Below, in pieces: positions 33,830-43,303 of a DNA stretch of 64,000 nucleotides. This DNA is from Bacillota bacterium (GTDB taxonomy: Bacteria > Bacillota > Clostridia > Lachnospirales > Lachnospiraceae): contig JAEZVF010000083.1 of the NCBI GenBank assembly GCA_023443225.1, forward strand, positions 1 to 64,000, in the 5' to 3' direction. Position 1 is the stretch's first letter, and each line of letters begins with the position of its first letter. Below the pieces are notes generated by a model. That model was not told the origin of the DNA. It saw only the letters and a list, made by a program, of their open reading frames with translations, and made no database searches. The position numbers were made by a program, and so were the translations under genes.

Positions 33830-36800
33830 ATGAAACCTTTAAAACTGACAATTTGTGCTTTTGGTCCTTATTCTGATAAGGCCGAAATTCATTTTGAACA
33901 TTTTGGAGATTCCGGCTTGTTTCTTATATCCGGTGATACTGGAGCAGGAAAAACAACGATATTTGATGCCATATCGTATGCATTGTTTGAAAGAACTAGT
34001 GGGTCTACCAGGGATATTAATTCCATACGAAGTGATTTTGCTACGATTGAAGTTTTTACTGAGGTAACTTTAGAATTCTTACATAAAAATCAAAGATATA
34101 TTATCAATCGTTACCCGGATCAAACAAGAAAAAGCGAACGGGGCAAGGGACAGGCGGAACAAAAAAAAGGAGTATCTATCCTTATGCCAGATGGTAAGAA
34201 GATTGATAGCAGGTCTGAAGTCAAAACCATTATCACTGAATTACTGGGTGGACTGGGTTATGACCAGTTTAAGCAGATTGCAATGATAGCCCAGGGAGAA
34301 TTTTTAGAGTTGCTTCTGGCGGATAATGATAAAAGAAATGATATTTTACAAAGAGTATTTAACACGGAATTCTTTAAAAAGGTATCTGTTAAGTTACGGG
34401 ATAAAGAAAGCAGTTTAAAAAATGAAAATGACGATTTAGAAAAAAGTATAAAACAATATATTCAGGGGATTCTTTGCAGTGAAGATTCGAGATATTTTGA
34501 GGAGATTACTACTCTTAAGGAACAAGGAAACATCCACCTTGTAAATGAAGTATTACTCTGTCTGGAAAAATTACTGGAAGAAGAAAAAGCCTTACTTGTG
34601 GGTATAGATGACAGAATTGAAAAGACTGAGAAAGAAATATTTAAATTCATCCGTAAAGAGACAAATGGGAAAATTTTAAATACTGAATTTGATGAAAAAG
34701 AAAAAGTTCAAGTTAAGCTGAAAGAACTTGAAGATAAAAAAGACGAAATAAAATCACTTGATAAAAAGGCCGAGCTTGGACAAAAATCCCTTTCTTATAT
34801 AAAACCCATTGAAGATTCTAAGCTTAGAGAAGAAGCCATGAAAAAGCAATTGGAAACTAAGCTTGATAAAGCAGTCATGGATAGTCAGTATTTAGAACAG
34901 AAATTACTTCAGGCGAAAAAGGAATATGAAATAGAATGTAACAAGGAAGGTTATAGGGACCAGTTAAATAGATTTATCAATAAGTTGGAAGAAAAACTAC
35001 CCCAATACGATAGACTTAAAGGCTTAAAAGAAAAGCTTGCAGAAGAGCTTATCCTTAGGAAGCAGATGGATGAGAAAATTCGATCGCTAACAGAAGAAAT
35101 TAAAAAACTTAATAAATCATCTGAAGATTTACTGAAAGAGTTAGAATTAATAAATGATAGTCCGATGAAATACTTCAACTGTAAAAGCCAGATTGAAAAA
35201 GAAACAGCAGCGATGAATCGTTTGGAGATGTTAGAAGAAGATGCAATCAACCTGCTTACGTTGCAGGCATCGGTAGAAGAATCTAAGAAGGCCTTTACGG
35301 ATATTGAAAAGAAATATGATAGTTGTAATCAAGAGTTTGAACAGCAAAACAAGGCCTTTCTAAGGGAACAGGCAGGAATTTTAGCGAAATCCATGAGACC
35401 CGGAACTCCATGTCCTGTGTGCGGTTCCTTAGAACACCCCATAATAGCGCAATGCCAAATGGATGCACCAACGGAAGCGGAGCTTATGGTTTTAAAAGAA
35501 AAGAGAGACGAATTAAGTCAGAATATGCAGCTGGCAAGTATTCATTCCAGTGAAAAGAACAAAGAGTTCGAAACCAAATATCAATTACTTATGAATGCAT
35601 TCCGCGAGTTAGATTATAGTGTGGAATATGATAACTTAAATATCATTCTTGATCATCTATACCATAGGAAGCGTGATAAGAGTCAAGTAATACAATCTTT
35701 GGGTAAGCAAGAAGAAGCTTTAAGACAAGAATGTGACAGGAAAGAGTTATGTGAAAAGAATAGAATTGATGCACTTAAAAAACTCGAGGAATACAATCAA
35801 GAATTAAATAAAACATCGGAACAGAGGAACCTGTTGTCTTCGGAACTTTTCTACCAGCAAAAAGAAATAGATGAGATCAAGAAAGAGTTAGATTTTGATT
35901 CTCTTGAAGAAGCTGAATCCGAACTAAAAGTCAAAAAAGAAGAACTCAACATCTTAAGAAAAAGATGGGTCGATTCTGAAAAGGAATTCCATGACTCTGA
36001 TACCGCACTTAAGACGGTGATTCGACTTATTAATGAATTTAGTAGAGAACTTGCATTATCTACAACTGCCGTTAACCATGCAGTCGAGATTTATTATGAT
36101 AAGATAAAAGAGATTGGTTTTAAGAATGAGGAAGCATATAAACAAGCACTACTTTCTCAGGAAGAAATCGATGAATTTAAAAGTACCTGTAAGAAATATG
36201 AGATGATGAAACAAGAGTTAAAAAGCCATCTTAATAAATTGAAGGAAAAGACCTATGGTAAGGAAAGAGTAGATATCGAAGCCATCAGAGATAATATCGA
36301 GGAGTTGAAAAGAGAAAAACTGCTTTCTGAAAAACTACAAAAAGAAATACAACATAGGATGCTGGTTAACAAAAGCGCATATTCTAATATTAATGAGGTT
36401 GACAAAATAAGAGCAATAAAGAGTCAGCAATATATTGAAGTCAGCGCCATGTCAAAAACTGCAAATGGCAGATTAGAGGGGAAACAAAAACTAAATTTTG
36501 AGACATACGTCCAAGCAGCTTATTTTATTCAAATTATTCAGGAAGCAAATAAAAGATTTTATGAGATGTCTGGAAAGAGATACAAGTTGTTAAGAAAAGA
36601 AGAAGGTAGCATTCAAAGTTCCTCCGGATTAGAATTAAATGTCTATGACACCTGGACCGGTAAAGTCAGAAGTGTTAAATCGCTGTCTGGCGGAGAATCC
36701 TTTATGGCAGCATTATCACTTGCATTAGGTTTCTCAGATATCATTCAGAATTATGCCGGTGGAATAGAAATAGATACCATGTTTGTAGACGAAGGCTTTG

Positions 36801-36982
36801 GTTCCTTAGACAGCGAGGCGTTGGAGCAATCCATTGCTACCCTGACCGCCTTGACTGCCGGAAACCGTTTAGTTGGTATTATCTCTCATGTTGACGAATT
36901 AAAAGAAAGAATTGAGAAGCAGATCATCGTAAAGAAAAATGTCATGGGTAGCTATATTGAAGGTATTAAGTATAAAGTTTAA
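33830..36982 (+). CDS. sbcC: exonuclease subunit SbcC
   Basis: A 1050-aa SMC-like ATPase. Order: Walker A GDTGAGKTT (about 38-46) and Q-loop AQGEFLELLL (about 155), then a long coiled coil. At its tip is the zinc hook CPVCG (about residue 528). The returning coiled coil is followed by the ABC signature LSGGESF, Walker B and D-loop FVDEGFGSLD, and the H-loop ISHVDEL. It powers the SbcD nuclease. Length is typical. The ATG is preceded by GGGGC at 7 bases, a weak site that lies right after the conserved 49-nt element, so that element may influence translation. Confidence 0.95.
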   Translation: MKPLKLTICAFGPYSDKAEIHFEHFGDSGLFLISGDTGAGKTTIFDAISYALFERTSGSTRDINSIRSDFATIEVFTEVTLEFLHKNQRYIINRYPDQTRKSERGKGQAEQKKGVSILMPDGKKIDSRSEVKTIITELLGGLGYDQFKQIAMIAQGEFLELLLADNDKRNDILQRVFNTEFFKKVSVKLRDKESSLKNENDDLEKSIKQYIQGILCSEDSRYFEEITTLKEQGNIHLVNEVLLCLEKLLEEEKALLVGIDDRIEKTEKEIFKFIRKETNGKILNTEFDEKEKVQVKLKELEDKKDEIKSLDKKAELGQKSLSYIKPIEDSKLREEAMKKQLETKLDKAVMDSQYLEQKLLQAKKEYEIECNKEGYRDQLNRFINKLEEKLPQYDRLKGLKEKLAEELILRKQMDEKIRSLTEEIKKLNKSSEDLLKELELINDSPMKYFNCKSQIEKETAAMNRLEMLEEDAINLLTLQASVEESKKAFTDIEKKYDSCNQEFEQQNKAFLREQAGILAKSMRPGTPCPVCGSLEHPIIAQCQMDAPTEAELMVLKEKRDELSQNMQLASIHSSEKNKEFETKYQLLMNAFRELDYSVEYDNLNIILDHLYHRKRDKSQVIQSLGKQEEALRQECDRKELCEKNRIDALKKLEEYNQELNKTSEQRNLLSSELFYQQKEIDEIKKELDFDSLEEAESELKVKKEELNILRKRWVDSEKEFHDSDTALKTVIRLINEFSRELALSTTAVNHAVEIYYDKIKEIGFKNEEAYKQALLSQEEIDEFKSTCKKYEMMKQELKSHLNKLKEKTYGKERVDIEAIRDNIEELKREKLLSEKLQKEIQHRMLVNKSAYSNINEVDKIRAIKSQQYIEVSAMSKTANGRLEGKQKLNFETYVQAAYFIQIIQEANKRFYEMSGKRYKLLRKEEGSIQSSSGLELNVYDTWTGKVRSVKSLSGGESFMAALSLALGFSDIIQNYAGGIEIDTMFVDEGFGSLDSEALEQSIATLTALTAGNRLVGIISHVDELKERIEKQIIVKKNVMGSYIEGIKYKV

Positions 36983-37013
36983 GATGCTTTGTATTTTTTT
37001 GTAGCCCTTTGTA

Positions 37014-38036
37014 CTATTTTAAAAGCTTAGTCGTGGCTCCTAGTTCAATGACTGGAAGGGTGGTATAGCTTTGTATTTGAAGTGAAGGATTCTTTAATTT
37101 ACGCAGCATCATAATACCTGCTTGCACACCCATATCGTAAACATTAACATCGACTACAGTTGGAGCTGGCTCTATTATTTTTGAATATGGATATACATCA
37201 AAGGTGAGTAGTGCAATTTCGTTAGGAATATGCAGGTTCAACTCATGTATCGCCTTCATGGTGCCTAATGCAATGGTGTTATTTTCACAGATTATTACCT
37301 CAGGTGAATGTAGGGAATCTTTTAACAACTGTAATGCGGAACGATAAGCTTCTTCTTTGCTGGAATCTGTATAATAAATCATGGATTTTGGTATTCGATA
37401 TCCATAATCCTGCATTGTACCGAGAAATCCTTTTAACCGCTGCATGGATATATAATCTGATTCCTGACCGCCAATAAATGCAACGTTATTATAGCCACAG
37501 CTTATGATATGTTCTGCGGCAAACCGTCCTGCTAATGCATGATTTGTATCAATCCAGCATAATTGACTATCAAATCCGGGATGCCCAATGATGATATGAG
37601 GAAATTGCTGCTTTACGATTAAAGCGGCAATTTCTTTATTTATAGCGGAACCATGAATGACCATTCCATCGGCACATTTTTTGTTAAGTACTGACGCAAC
37701 GGTTTCACCAGAGATTGTTTCTGCAGAGGTATCAACCAGTGTCATGGAATAATTTTGTTTTGCTAATTCGCTGTTAACTCCGCACATGATATCAAACATA
37801 TGTGGATTATTATAGGCTTCATCTCTCTTTAACGAAGTGAGAAATACAATGTTTTGTGTTGTCTGTTTTGCAAAACTAACCGCACGTGCATTGGGAGTGT
37901 AGTTTAATCGTTTAATTGCTTCGTTAACTTTATCAACGGTGGGAGGAGAGATTGTTGACCAGTTATTTAAGACTTTAGAAACGGTTGAGACAGAGACACC
38001 TGCCTCAAGTGCAACCTCTCGAATTGTAATTGCCAT
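37014..38036 (-). CDS. LacI family repressor of the glucan-uptake operon
   Basis: A 340-aa regulator. The N-terminal helix-turn-helix and hinge are TIREVALEAGVSVSTVSKVL and a YTPNARAV segment. The periplasmic-binding-like sugar domain contains the usual GYNNVAFIGG and LTFDVYPYSKI motifs. I chose ATG 38036, which has AGGAGG 6 bases upstream; the ATG at 38042 lies inside that site. It is divergent from the ABC sugar importer, and two copies of AGCGGTTTCCT lie in the shared intergenic region, as expected for autoregulated LacI control of maltodextrin-type genes. Confidence 0.92.
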   Translation of the reverse strand: MAITIREVALEAGVSVSTVSKVLNNWSTISPPTVDKVNEAIKRLNYTPNARAVSFAKQTTQNIVFLTSLKRDEAYNNPHMFDIMCGVNSELAKQNYSMTLVDTSAETISGETVASVLNKKCADGMVIHGSAINKEIAALIVKQQFPHIIIGHPGFDSQLCWIDTNHALAGRFAAEHIISCGYNNVAFIGGQESDYISMQRLKGFLGTMQDYGYRIPKSMIYYTDSSKEEAYRSALQLLKDSLHSPEVIICENNTIALGTMKAIHELNLHIPNEIALLTFDVYPYSKIIEPAPTVVDVNVYDMGVQAGIMMLRKLKNPSLQIQSYTTLPVIELGATTKLLK

Positions 38037-38078
38037 AGACATCCTCCTAAATATGTAACAAATTTATTTATATAGTAT

Positions 38079-38090
38079 AGCGGTTTCCTT
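38079..38090. promoter_or_regulatory. LacI-type operator half 1
   Basis: AGCGGTTTCCTT, repeated as AGCGGTTTCCTAAA at 38198. The CGGTTTCC core is the LacI/GalR pattern. It lies in the promoter region of the repressor gene. Confidence 0.55.
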
Positions 38091-38147
38091 ACAAAGTCAA
38101 CTAAAACGTGCAAAAACAGTTGATAGCGGAGGGGATTAATAGTAATA

Positions 38148-38175
38148 TTGCAAATATAAACCGTATTTATACAAT
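38148..38175 (+). promoter_or_regulatory. promoter of the ABC importer operon
   Basis: TTGCAA (38148-38153), a 16-base spacer and TACAAT (38170-38175). The second LacI-type operator follows 20 bases downstream, where a bound repressor would block transcription. Confidence 0.6.
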
Positions 38176-38194
38176 AATTATCTTAATGTATGAG

Positions 38195-38210
38195 AAAGCG
38201 GTTTCCTAAA
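38195..38210. promoter_or_regulatory. LacI-type operator half 2
   Basis: AAAGCGGTTTCCTAAA, imperfectly palindromic. It shares 11 bases with 38079-38089 and sits just before the ribosome site of the binding-protein gene. Confidence 0.6.
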
Positions 38211-38220
38211 GGAGGAGAAT

Positions 38221-39522
38221 ATGATGAAAATGAAAAAAGTGATTAGTTGGTTGCTGTGTAGCGCTTTATCCATTAGTTTACTTACCGGATGTGGAGCTTC
38301 AAACAAAGCAACGGAGGGCAATTCAGTTCAGAATGACAAAACAAATGCAACAAAAGAGCTAGAATCGGAAGAAGTGAAAGAAACAGCAGAGCCGGTAGAA
38401 GTTAAGATTTGGCACGATGGTGATGAATCCATTACTGCTATCATTGAAACGGAACTTAACCAGACTTTGTCAGAGGATAACATTACAGTTTCCTTTGAAA
38501 AGAAATCGGGATTAACGGACCAGTTAAAACTCTATGGTAATGATGAGAAAAACGGGCCGGATATGTATTTCTACGCACATGATTCCTTAGGAACATTTGT
38601 TGAGATGGGTATAGTAGCACCGCTTAAAGACGTAATGGATACAGGAGTACCAAAAGATTTACTCCCTATGACAGTGGATGCAGGTGCCTACAAAGGGGAA
38701 CAATACCTACTCCCAATATACTTTGAAACCCTGTTATTTTTATACAATAAAGATTTATGGGAAGGAGAGGTACCTAGCACAACAGAAGATTTGTATACAT
38801 ACATGACAACACATACGGATGCAGCTGCAGGGACATATGCAGTGGTAAACCAACATTCGACTGCTTATAATGTTGCACCGTTTATAAATGGATTTGGTGG
38901 TTTTATTATTAATGAAGAAGGACAACCGGGTCTCAATAATCAAGCAACAAAAGACGCAATTATCTACAATCAGAAGTTTGCTGCTTTACAGGCTGACGGT
39001 GATTATAATACAGTAAATACATTATTTAATGAAGGCAAAGCACAAGCAATTATAGGTGGACCATGGCTTATTTCTGGCATAAAAGAAGCTGGTATTAATT
39101 TAGGAATTAAGTCATTATCTGACTTTACACTTCCAAATGGCAATGCACTAGCACCATATTCCGGAGTACAATGCGTCGGTGTTATGAAGCATGCGGTTCC
39201 CGCTAAGAAGGATGCTTTGGCTAAAGTTTTAGAAGCTATAGTAGGTGAAACAGTAGGTGTTCAGCTAGCAAAAGAATCAAATTGTGCACCAGCCAATGCA
39301 ATGGCTTATGTTAATTCTGATGTTGCATCAAATGAAATGATTGTTGCAATCAAGGATACGGCAGAGACAGCAAAACCTATGCCAAATATTCCACAGATGA
39401 GTGTTATGTGGCAACCATCAGAATCCCTGTTAGCAGCAATAAATAAATCCGGTTCCGATATTAATACGTCTGCAGACCAATATCAAAAGGAAGCAGAAAA
39501 ATCGATTTCTGATATGCAATAA
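38221..39522 (+). CDS. sugar ABC transporter substrate-binding lipoprotein (MalE-like)
   Basis: A 433-aa exported lipoprotein with lipobox LTGC (Cys24), an acidic linker, and a family 1 extracellular binding fold. Visible are KIWHDGDESITAIIE, the FETLLFLYNKDLW segment, FNEGKAQAIIGGPW and a late MPNIPQMSVMW. These are hallmarks of maltose/maltodextrin-binding proteins. It captures oligosaccharides outside the cell and hands them to the two permeases encoded next. GGAGGAG precedes ATG. No ATPase gene is present; such importers often share an MsmX-type ATPase encoded elsewhere. Confidence 0.92.
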   Translation: MMKMKKVISWLLCSALSISLLTGCGASNKATEGNSVQNDKTNATKELESEEVKETAEPVEVKIWHDGDESITAIIETELNQTLSEDNITVSFEKKSGLTDQLKLYGNDEKNGPDMYFYAHDSLGTFVEMGIVAPLKDVMDTGVPKDLLPMTVDAGAYKGEQYLLPIYFETLLFLYNKDLWEGEVPSTTEDLYTYMTTHTDAAAGTYAVVNQHSTAYNVAPFINGFGGFIINEEGQPGLNNQATKDAIIYNQKFAALQADGDYNTVNTLFNEGKAQAIIGGPWLISGIKEAGINLGIKSLSDFTLPNGNALAPYSGVQCVGVMKHAVPAKKDALAKVLEAIVGETVGVQLAKESNCAPANAMAYVNSDVASNEMIVAIKDTAETAKPMPNIPQMSVMWQPSESLLAAINKSGSDINTSADQYQKEAEKSISDMQ

Positions 39523-39558
39523 GATTTTTATACAAAAGGGTTGAAAGGGAGAGGCAGA

Positions 39559-40449
39559 ATGAAAAGTAAAAATAAGTTGTTACCATGGTTATATTCCTTG
39601 CCGGCATTGATTCTAATTGGAGTAATCATAGTATTTCCTATCATTTATACGGGCTATATCTCCCTTACGAATATGAATTTATATCACTGGCTTGACTTTG
39701 AAGTGATTGGGTTAAAAAACTATATGAGAGCACTGCTAAAGATTGATGCTGGTTTTTTAACTGCCCTTACTACAACCGTTATTTGGACAGTGTTAAATAT
39801 GGCTTTGCAGCTGGTTATATCATATCTGATCGCTCTAGGGTTAAACGTACCCGGACTTAAGTTAAGTAGGTTGTATAAGACGCTGTTGATGTTCCCCTGG
39901 GCCATGCCTGCATATGTTTCTATTCTCGTATGGCGCGTGGGGATATTCAATACGGAGTTCGGATTATTTAATAAAATAATGGTTTCTATCGGATTTCCCA
40001 AGGTGAATTTATTATCGGAAAACGTCCCCGCATTTATTTCTTGTATGATTTTGAACCTTTGGATGGCACTTCCCTTCATGATTATGATGATTGATGGTGC
40101 ATTGCAAAGTATCGACCGAAGTTATTATGAAAGTGCAGAATTAGATGGTGCGGGGTTTTTTCGGAAAAATATCAGCATTACCATCCCTTCGTTAAAGCAG
40201 ATTATTGCACCAGCGGTTATCATGACTACCTTTACAACCTTTAAGCAGTTTGACATTATTTATCTGCTTACCATGCAAAAGGGGGCATTGTCAGGTGCGA
40301 CTTTACAGACAATCATTACATATGCACATCAAAATGCCTTCGTTTCCAATAATTATGGTCTGTCATCAGCAGTTTCTATTATAATCTTTGGAATTATTGT
40401 AGTATTTTCCTTAGGTACAAACCATAGCTTAAAGGAGGTAAAGGAATGA
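39559..40449 (+). CDS. sugar ABC transporter permease (MalF-like)
   Basis: A 296-aa permease with six membrane segments and the ABC-permease EAA motif YYESAELDGAGFFRKN, where the ATPase docks. The long periplasmic loop of Escherichia coli MalF is absent, as is normal for Gram-positive homologues. ATG 39559 follows GGGAGAGG; an upstream TTG lacks a site. It overlaps the next permease gene by 4 bases (ATGA). It forms the channel with MalG-like 40446-41291. Confidence 0.92.
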   Translation: MKSKNKLLPWLYSLPALILIGVIIVFPIIYTGYISLTNMNLYHWLDFEVIGLKNYMRALLKIDAGFLTALTTTVIWTVLNMALQLVISYLIALGLNVPGLKLSRLYKTLLMFPWAMPAYVSILVWRVGIFNTEFGLFNKIMVSIGFPKVNLLSENVPAFISCMILNLWMALPFMIMMIDGALQSIDRSYYESAELDGAGFFRKNISITIPSLKQIIAPAVIMTTFTTFKQFDIIYLLTMQKGALSGATLQTIITYAHQNAFVSNNYGLSSAVSIIIFGIIVVFSLGTNHSLKEVKE

Positions 40450-41291
40450 AATCCAAAAAAATAAAAAGGGTTACAGGGTTAACCTGTTTGAATCTATTTT
40501 TTATAATTATTTGTATCGTGGGAATGATACCGATTCTATATTCACTTTCTCTTTCATTAAGTGGAAGTAATATAGCCTTATCTTCCGATTTTTCTATGTT
40601 TCCCAAAAAAATCACCCTTCAAAATTATAAAGCTATCGTGGTTGAAGAACCTTTTTTACGTTGGCTTTTGAATTCAGTTCAACTTAGTATATGTACTACA
40701 ATAATTGCTATGGGATGTGCTGTTATTGCAGCGTATGCTTTTTCAAGATACCGGTTTAGAGGACGTAAAACAGTTTTACAACTTTTACTTTTATTGAATG
40801 CATTTCCACAGATTCTTACCATGTTTGCAATATTTAGACTATTCAAAGAGACTAATTTACTGAATACAAAATTCGGGCTAGTAATAATTTATGCAGGGTC
40901 TATGTGTATATTCAGCATATGGAATCTAAAAGGATATTTTGACTCCATTCCGGTTGAGATTGAAGAAGCTTCTAAAATTGATGGAGCCAATGACTTTCAA
41001 TTATTGCAGAAAATATTGTTTCCATTGGCGATGCCTTCTATTATTGTAACTGCTGTTATGGTTTTGATTTTTGTTTGGAATGAATATTTATTTGCTACCA
41101 CTTTTATGTTAGATGAAAACAGCTATACACTAGCAGGTGGATTATACCAATTACAGTCAAATGACTATAGTAGGAGCTGGCCCCTGTTCTCGGCGGCAGC
41201 TATATTAGTTTCACTGCCAATTTTAATTGTGTTCTTTTGCATACAAAAGAAAATGGTTTCTGGTTTAACTTCCGGTGGAGTGAAAGGGTAA
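40446..41291 (+). CDS. sugar ABC transporter permease (MalG-like)
   Basis: A 281-aa permease with six membrane segments and the EAA motif EIEEASKIDGANDFQ. The C terminus KMVSGLTSGGVKG is the typical MalG/carbohydrate permease ending. The start overlaps the stop of the MalF-like gene, and AAAGGAGG is just upstream. The GH13 gene follows after 140 bases holding a conserved element and a hairpin, which could make expression of the enzyme differ from that of the transporter. Confidence 0.93.
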   Translation: MKSKKIKRVTGLTCLNLFFIIICIVGMIPILYSLSLSLSGSNIALSSDFSMFPKKITLQNYKAIVVEEPFLRWLLNSVQLSICTTIIAMGCAVIAAYAFSRYRFRGRKTVLQLLLLLNAFPQILTMFAIFRLFKETNLLNTKFGLVIIYAGSMCIFSIWNLKGYFDSIPVEIEEASKIDGANDFQLLQKILFPLAMPSIIVTAVMVLIFVWNEYLFATTFMLDENSYTLAGGLYQLQSNDYSRSWPLFSAAAILVSLPILIVFFCIQKKMVSGLTSGGVKG

Positions 41292-41319
41292 AAATGATGT
41301 TAAAAGGACTAGGAGAAAA

Positions 41320-41390
41320 GGTTGAAAGAAAATAAACAATTGAAAGGATGCCACTTATCGATTCTTTCAACCATTTTTATTTGTGGCAAT
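41320..41390 (+). ncRNA. conserved element copy 2 (before the GH13 gene), hairpin plus possible pseudoknot
   Basis: The 49-nt core at 41342-41390 matches 33770-33818. GGTTGAAAGAA (41320-41330) pairs perfectly with TTCTTTCAACC (41362-41372). Inside that loop TGCCAC (41349) can pair with GTGGCA (41383) beyond the stem, an H-type pseudoknot. The same two pairings are possible in copy 1, which argues that structure is conserved. Family unknown. Confidence 0.5.
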
Positions 41391-41415
41391 AACACATCTG
41401 TAAGCAGATGTGTTA
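41390..41415 (+). other. perfect 11-bp hairpin before the GH13 start
   Basis: TAACACATCTG pairs with CAGATGTGTTA around TAAG. It lies 17 bases before the chosen start and lacks a T-run. It may act on mRNA stability or translation, or extend the element upstream. Confidence 0.55.
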
Positions 41416-41431
41416 TGCAATGGGTGTAAGA

Positions 41432-43201
41432 ATGAATAAAAGTGCAGTTTTACATATACCGATTTCGCAATATGCTTTTGCTAGAAGTGAGCGAACCATC
41501 ACACTTCGAATTCGTACTGCCAAACAGGATATTACTTCTTGTAAAGTATATTATGGAGACCGAGCATGCAAAAAGACACCGGTAGAATTTTTTGAATTAC
41601 CAATGAAGCGTAGCGCTACAGATGAGTTGTTTGATTATTTCGAGGTGACATTTGATAGTCTTTATCAAAGAGTTTGTTATTATTTTAGATTGGAAACAGA
41701 GGATGAGTGGTTTTATTATTATGCGGATCAATTTAGTACTGAACTTCCTAATATTAAAATTGATGGTGATATAATAGAGGGAAGAAGTGAGTATTACCAA
41801 TATCCTTTTGTATTGCGTTCCGAGATTCCTGATGTACCGAAATGGTTTAAAGATGCGATTGTATATAATATTTTTCCAGATAGTTTTGCAAGTTCAAAGG
41901 GAGTAATTGATTGCGAGAAAAAAACGGTTGTTTCTGAGAACAATATACGGCTTCAATCCCGTTTGGGTGGGACAATCAGGGGAATCAAAGATAATTTAGA
42001 TTATATCGCTAGCCTTGGCGTTAACTGTATCTATCTCAATCCTATTTTCATGGCAGGAGAGTATCATAAATATGATACTTTGGATTACTTTCATATTGAT
42101 CCCTGTTTTGGTACCGATGAAGATTTTTATGAATTAGTACATCAAGTACATAAACGGAAGATGAAAATAATTATCGATGGGGTGTTTAATCACAGTAGTT
42201 GGTATTTCTTTGCCTTTCAGGATGTTGTGGAACAGGGAGAAAAGTCAAAATATAAAGATTGGTTCTATGATTTACAATTTCCGGTAATTCGGCCCACAGA
42301 TGAAGCAGCGATACCATCTTATACCTGTTTTGCATATGAAAGGAAGATGCCAAAATTAAATACTGCGAAAAGGGAAGTTCAGGAGTACTTTTGTAATGTC
42401 TGTAAATACTGGATCCGTGAATTCGGGATCGATGGTTGGAGATTAGATGTTGCTAATGAGATTGACCGTAACTTTTGGAGAGCATTTCGAATGGCAGCAA
42501 AATCAGAAAATCCTGAGGTGGTTTTAATTGGTGAGGTGTGGGAGAATTCAGAAGTATGGCTTCGTGGTGATATGTTTGATTCTACCATGAATTATGATTT
42601 TAGAAAGCACTGTCGTGATTTCTTTGCTTTGGGAACGATAAATGGAGATACTTTCATTGAACGAATTACCCAGATGCAGCTACGCTATCCCACCAACGTC
42701 ACTTTAGGACAATTAAACTTACTTGACAGTCATGATGTACCGCGGTTTTTATCCTTATGTAACAATGATATACAACGCTGGAAGTTGGCAGTGATTTTTC
42801 TTCTATTATCTCCGGGAGTACCCAGCATATTCTATGGGGATGAAAAGGGTATTTCAGGTATAAAAGAAAATGAATACAGAAGTCCAATGATATGGGAATC
42901 TTCTAAGAATGATCAAACTGAATTTGTACAAGGAATCCTATCAATTCGTAAACAGTATACAGATTTTCATTCAGAATTTGTGATGAAAGTTTCCGAAGGA
43001 AACAAAGGCCTTTTTGCATTTTCCAGAATTGGCAAGAAAGGAAATTTATCTATATATCTTAATGTGAGTAAAACAAGCAATAAAATAGAACTTCATCCAG
43101 ATAGAAAAGTATTGTTGCAGCAGGGGATGGAAGGATGCACGATTGAGCCTAATGGATATATAATTTTTATAGATAATAGTATCTTGCTTTTGGAGAAGTA
43201 A
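41432..43201 (+). CDS. GH13 alpha-glucan hydrolase (neopullulanase/cyclomaltodextrinase type)
   Basis: A 589-aa cytoplasmic enzyme, without signal peptide. The N-terminal beta domain (about 1-120) resembles CBM34 of cyclomaltodextrinases. The GH13 barrel shows IYLNPIF, DGVFNHSSWYF, the nucleophile Asp in GWRLDVANEI, the acid/base Glu in LIGEVWE and the third acidic residue in LLDSHDVPR. A small C-terminal beta domain ends the protein. It would hydrolyse imported maltodextrins, cyclodextrins or pullulan fragments. ATG 41432 was chosen for its GGGTG site and family fit; 41408 and 41420 are alternatives. It follows the ABC importer. Confidence 0.9.
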   Translation: MNKSAVLHIPISQYAFARSERTITLRIRTAKQDITSCKVYYGDRACKKTPVEFFELPMKRSATDELFDYFEVTFDSLYQRVCYYFRLETEDEWFYYYADQFSTELPNIKIDGDIIEGRSEYYQYPFVLRSEIPDVPKWFKDAIVYNIFPDSFASSKGVIDCEKKTVVSENNIRLQSRLGGTIRGIKDNLDYIASLGVNCIYLNPIFMAGEYHKYDTLDYFHIDPCFGTDEDFYELVHQVHKRKMKIIIDGVFNHSSWYFFAFQDVVEQGEKSKYKDWFYDLQFPVIRPTDEAAIPSYTCFAYERKMPKLNTAKREVQEYFCNVCKYWIREFGIDGWRLDVANEIDRNFWRAFRMAAKSENPEVVLIGEVWENSEVWLRGDMFDSTMNYDFRKHCRDFFALGTINGDTFIERITQMQLRYPTNVTLGQLNLLDSHDVPRFLSLCNNDIQRWKLAVIFLLLSPGVPSIFYGDEKGISGIKENEYRSPMIWESSKNDQTEFVQGILSIRKQYTDFHSEFVMKVSEGNKGLFAFSRIGKKGNLSIYLNVSKTSNKIELHPDRKVLLQQGMEGCTIEPNGYIIFIDNSILLLEK

Positions 43202-43223
43202 TGAATTTTGTGAGTATAATTTA

Positions 43224-43260
43224 GAGAAATAATACGGATTTATAAAGCCGTATTATTTCT
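43224..43260. terminator. bidirectional terminator
   Basis: AGAAATAATACGG pairs perfectly with CCGTATTATTTCT around an 11-base loop. It lies between the GH13 gene and the convergent gene ending at 43304. Confidence 0.85.
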
Positions 43261-43303
43261 TCTAAAATTAAGATATAATATAGTCCCAAGGTGCATAGCA
43301 CAT

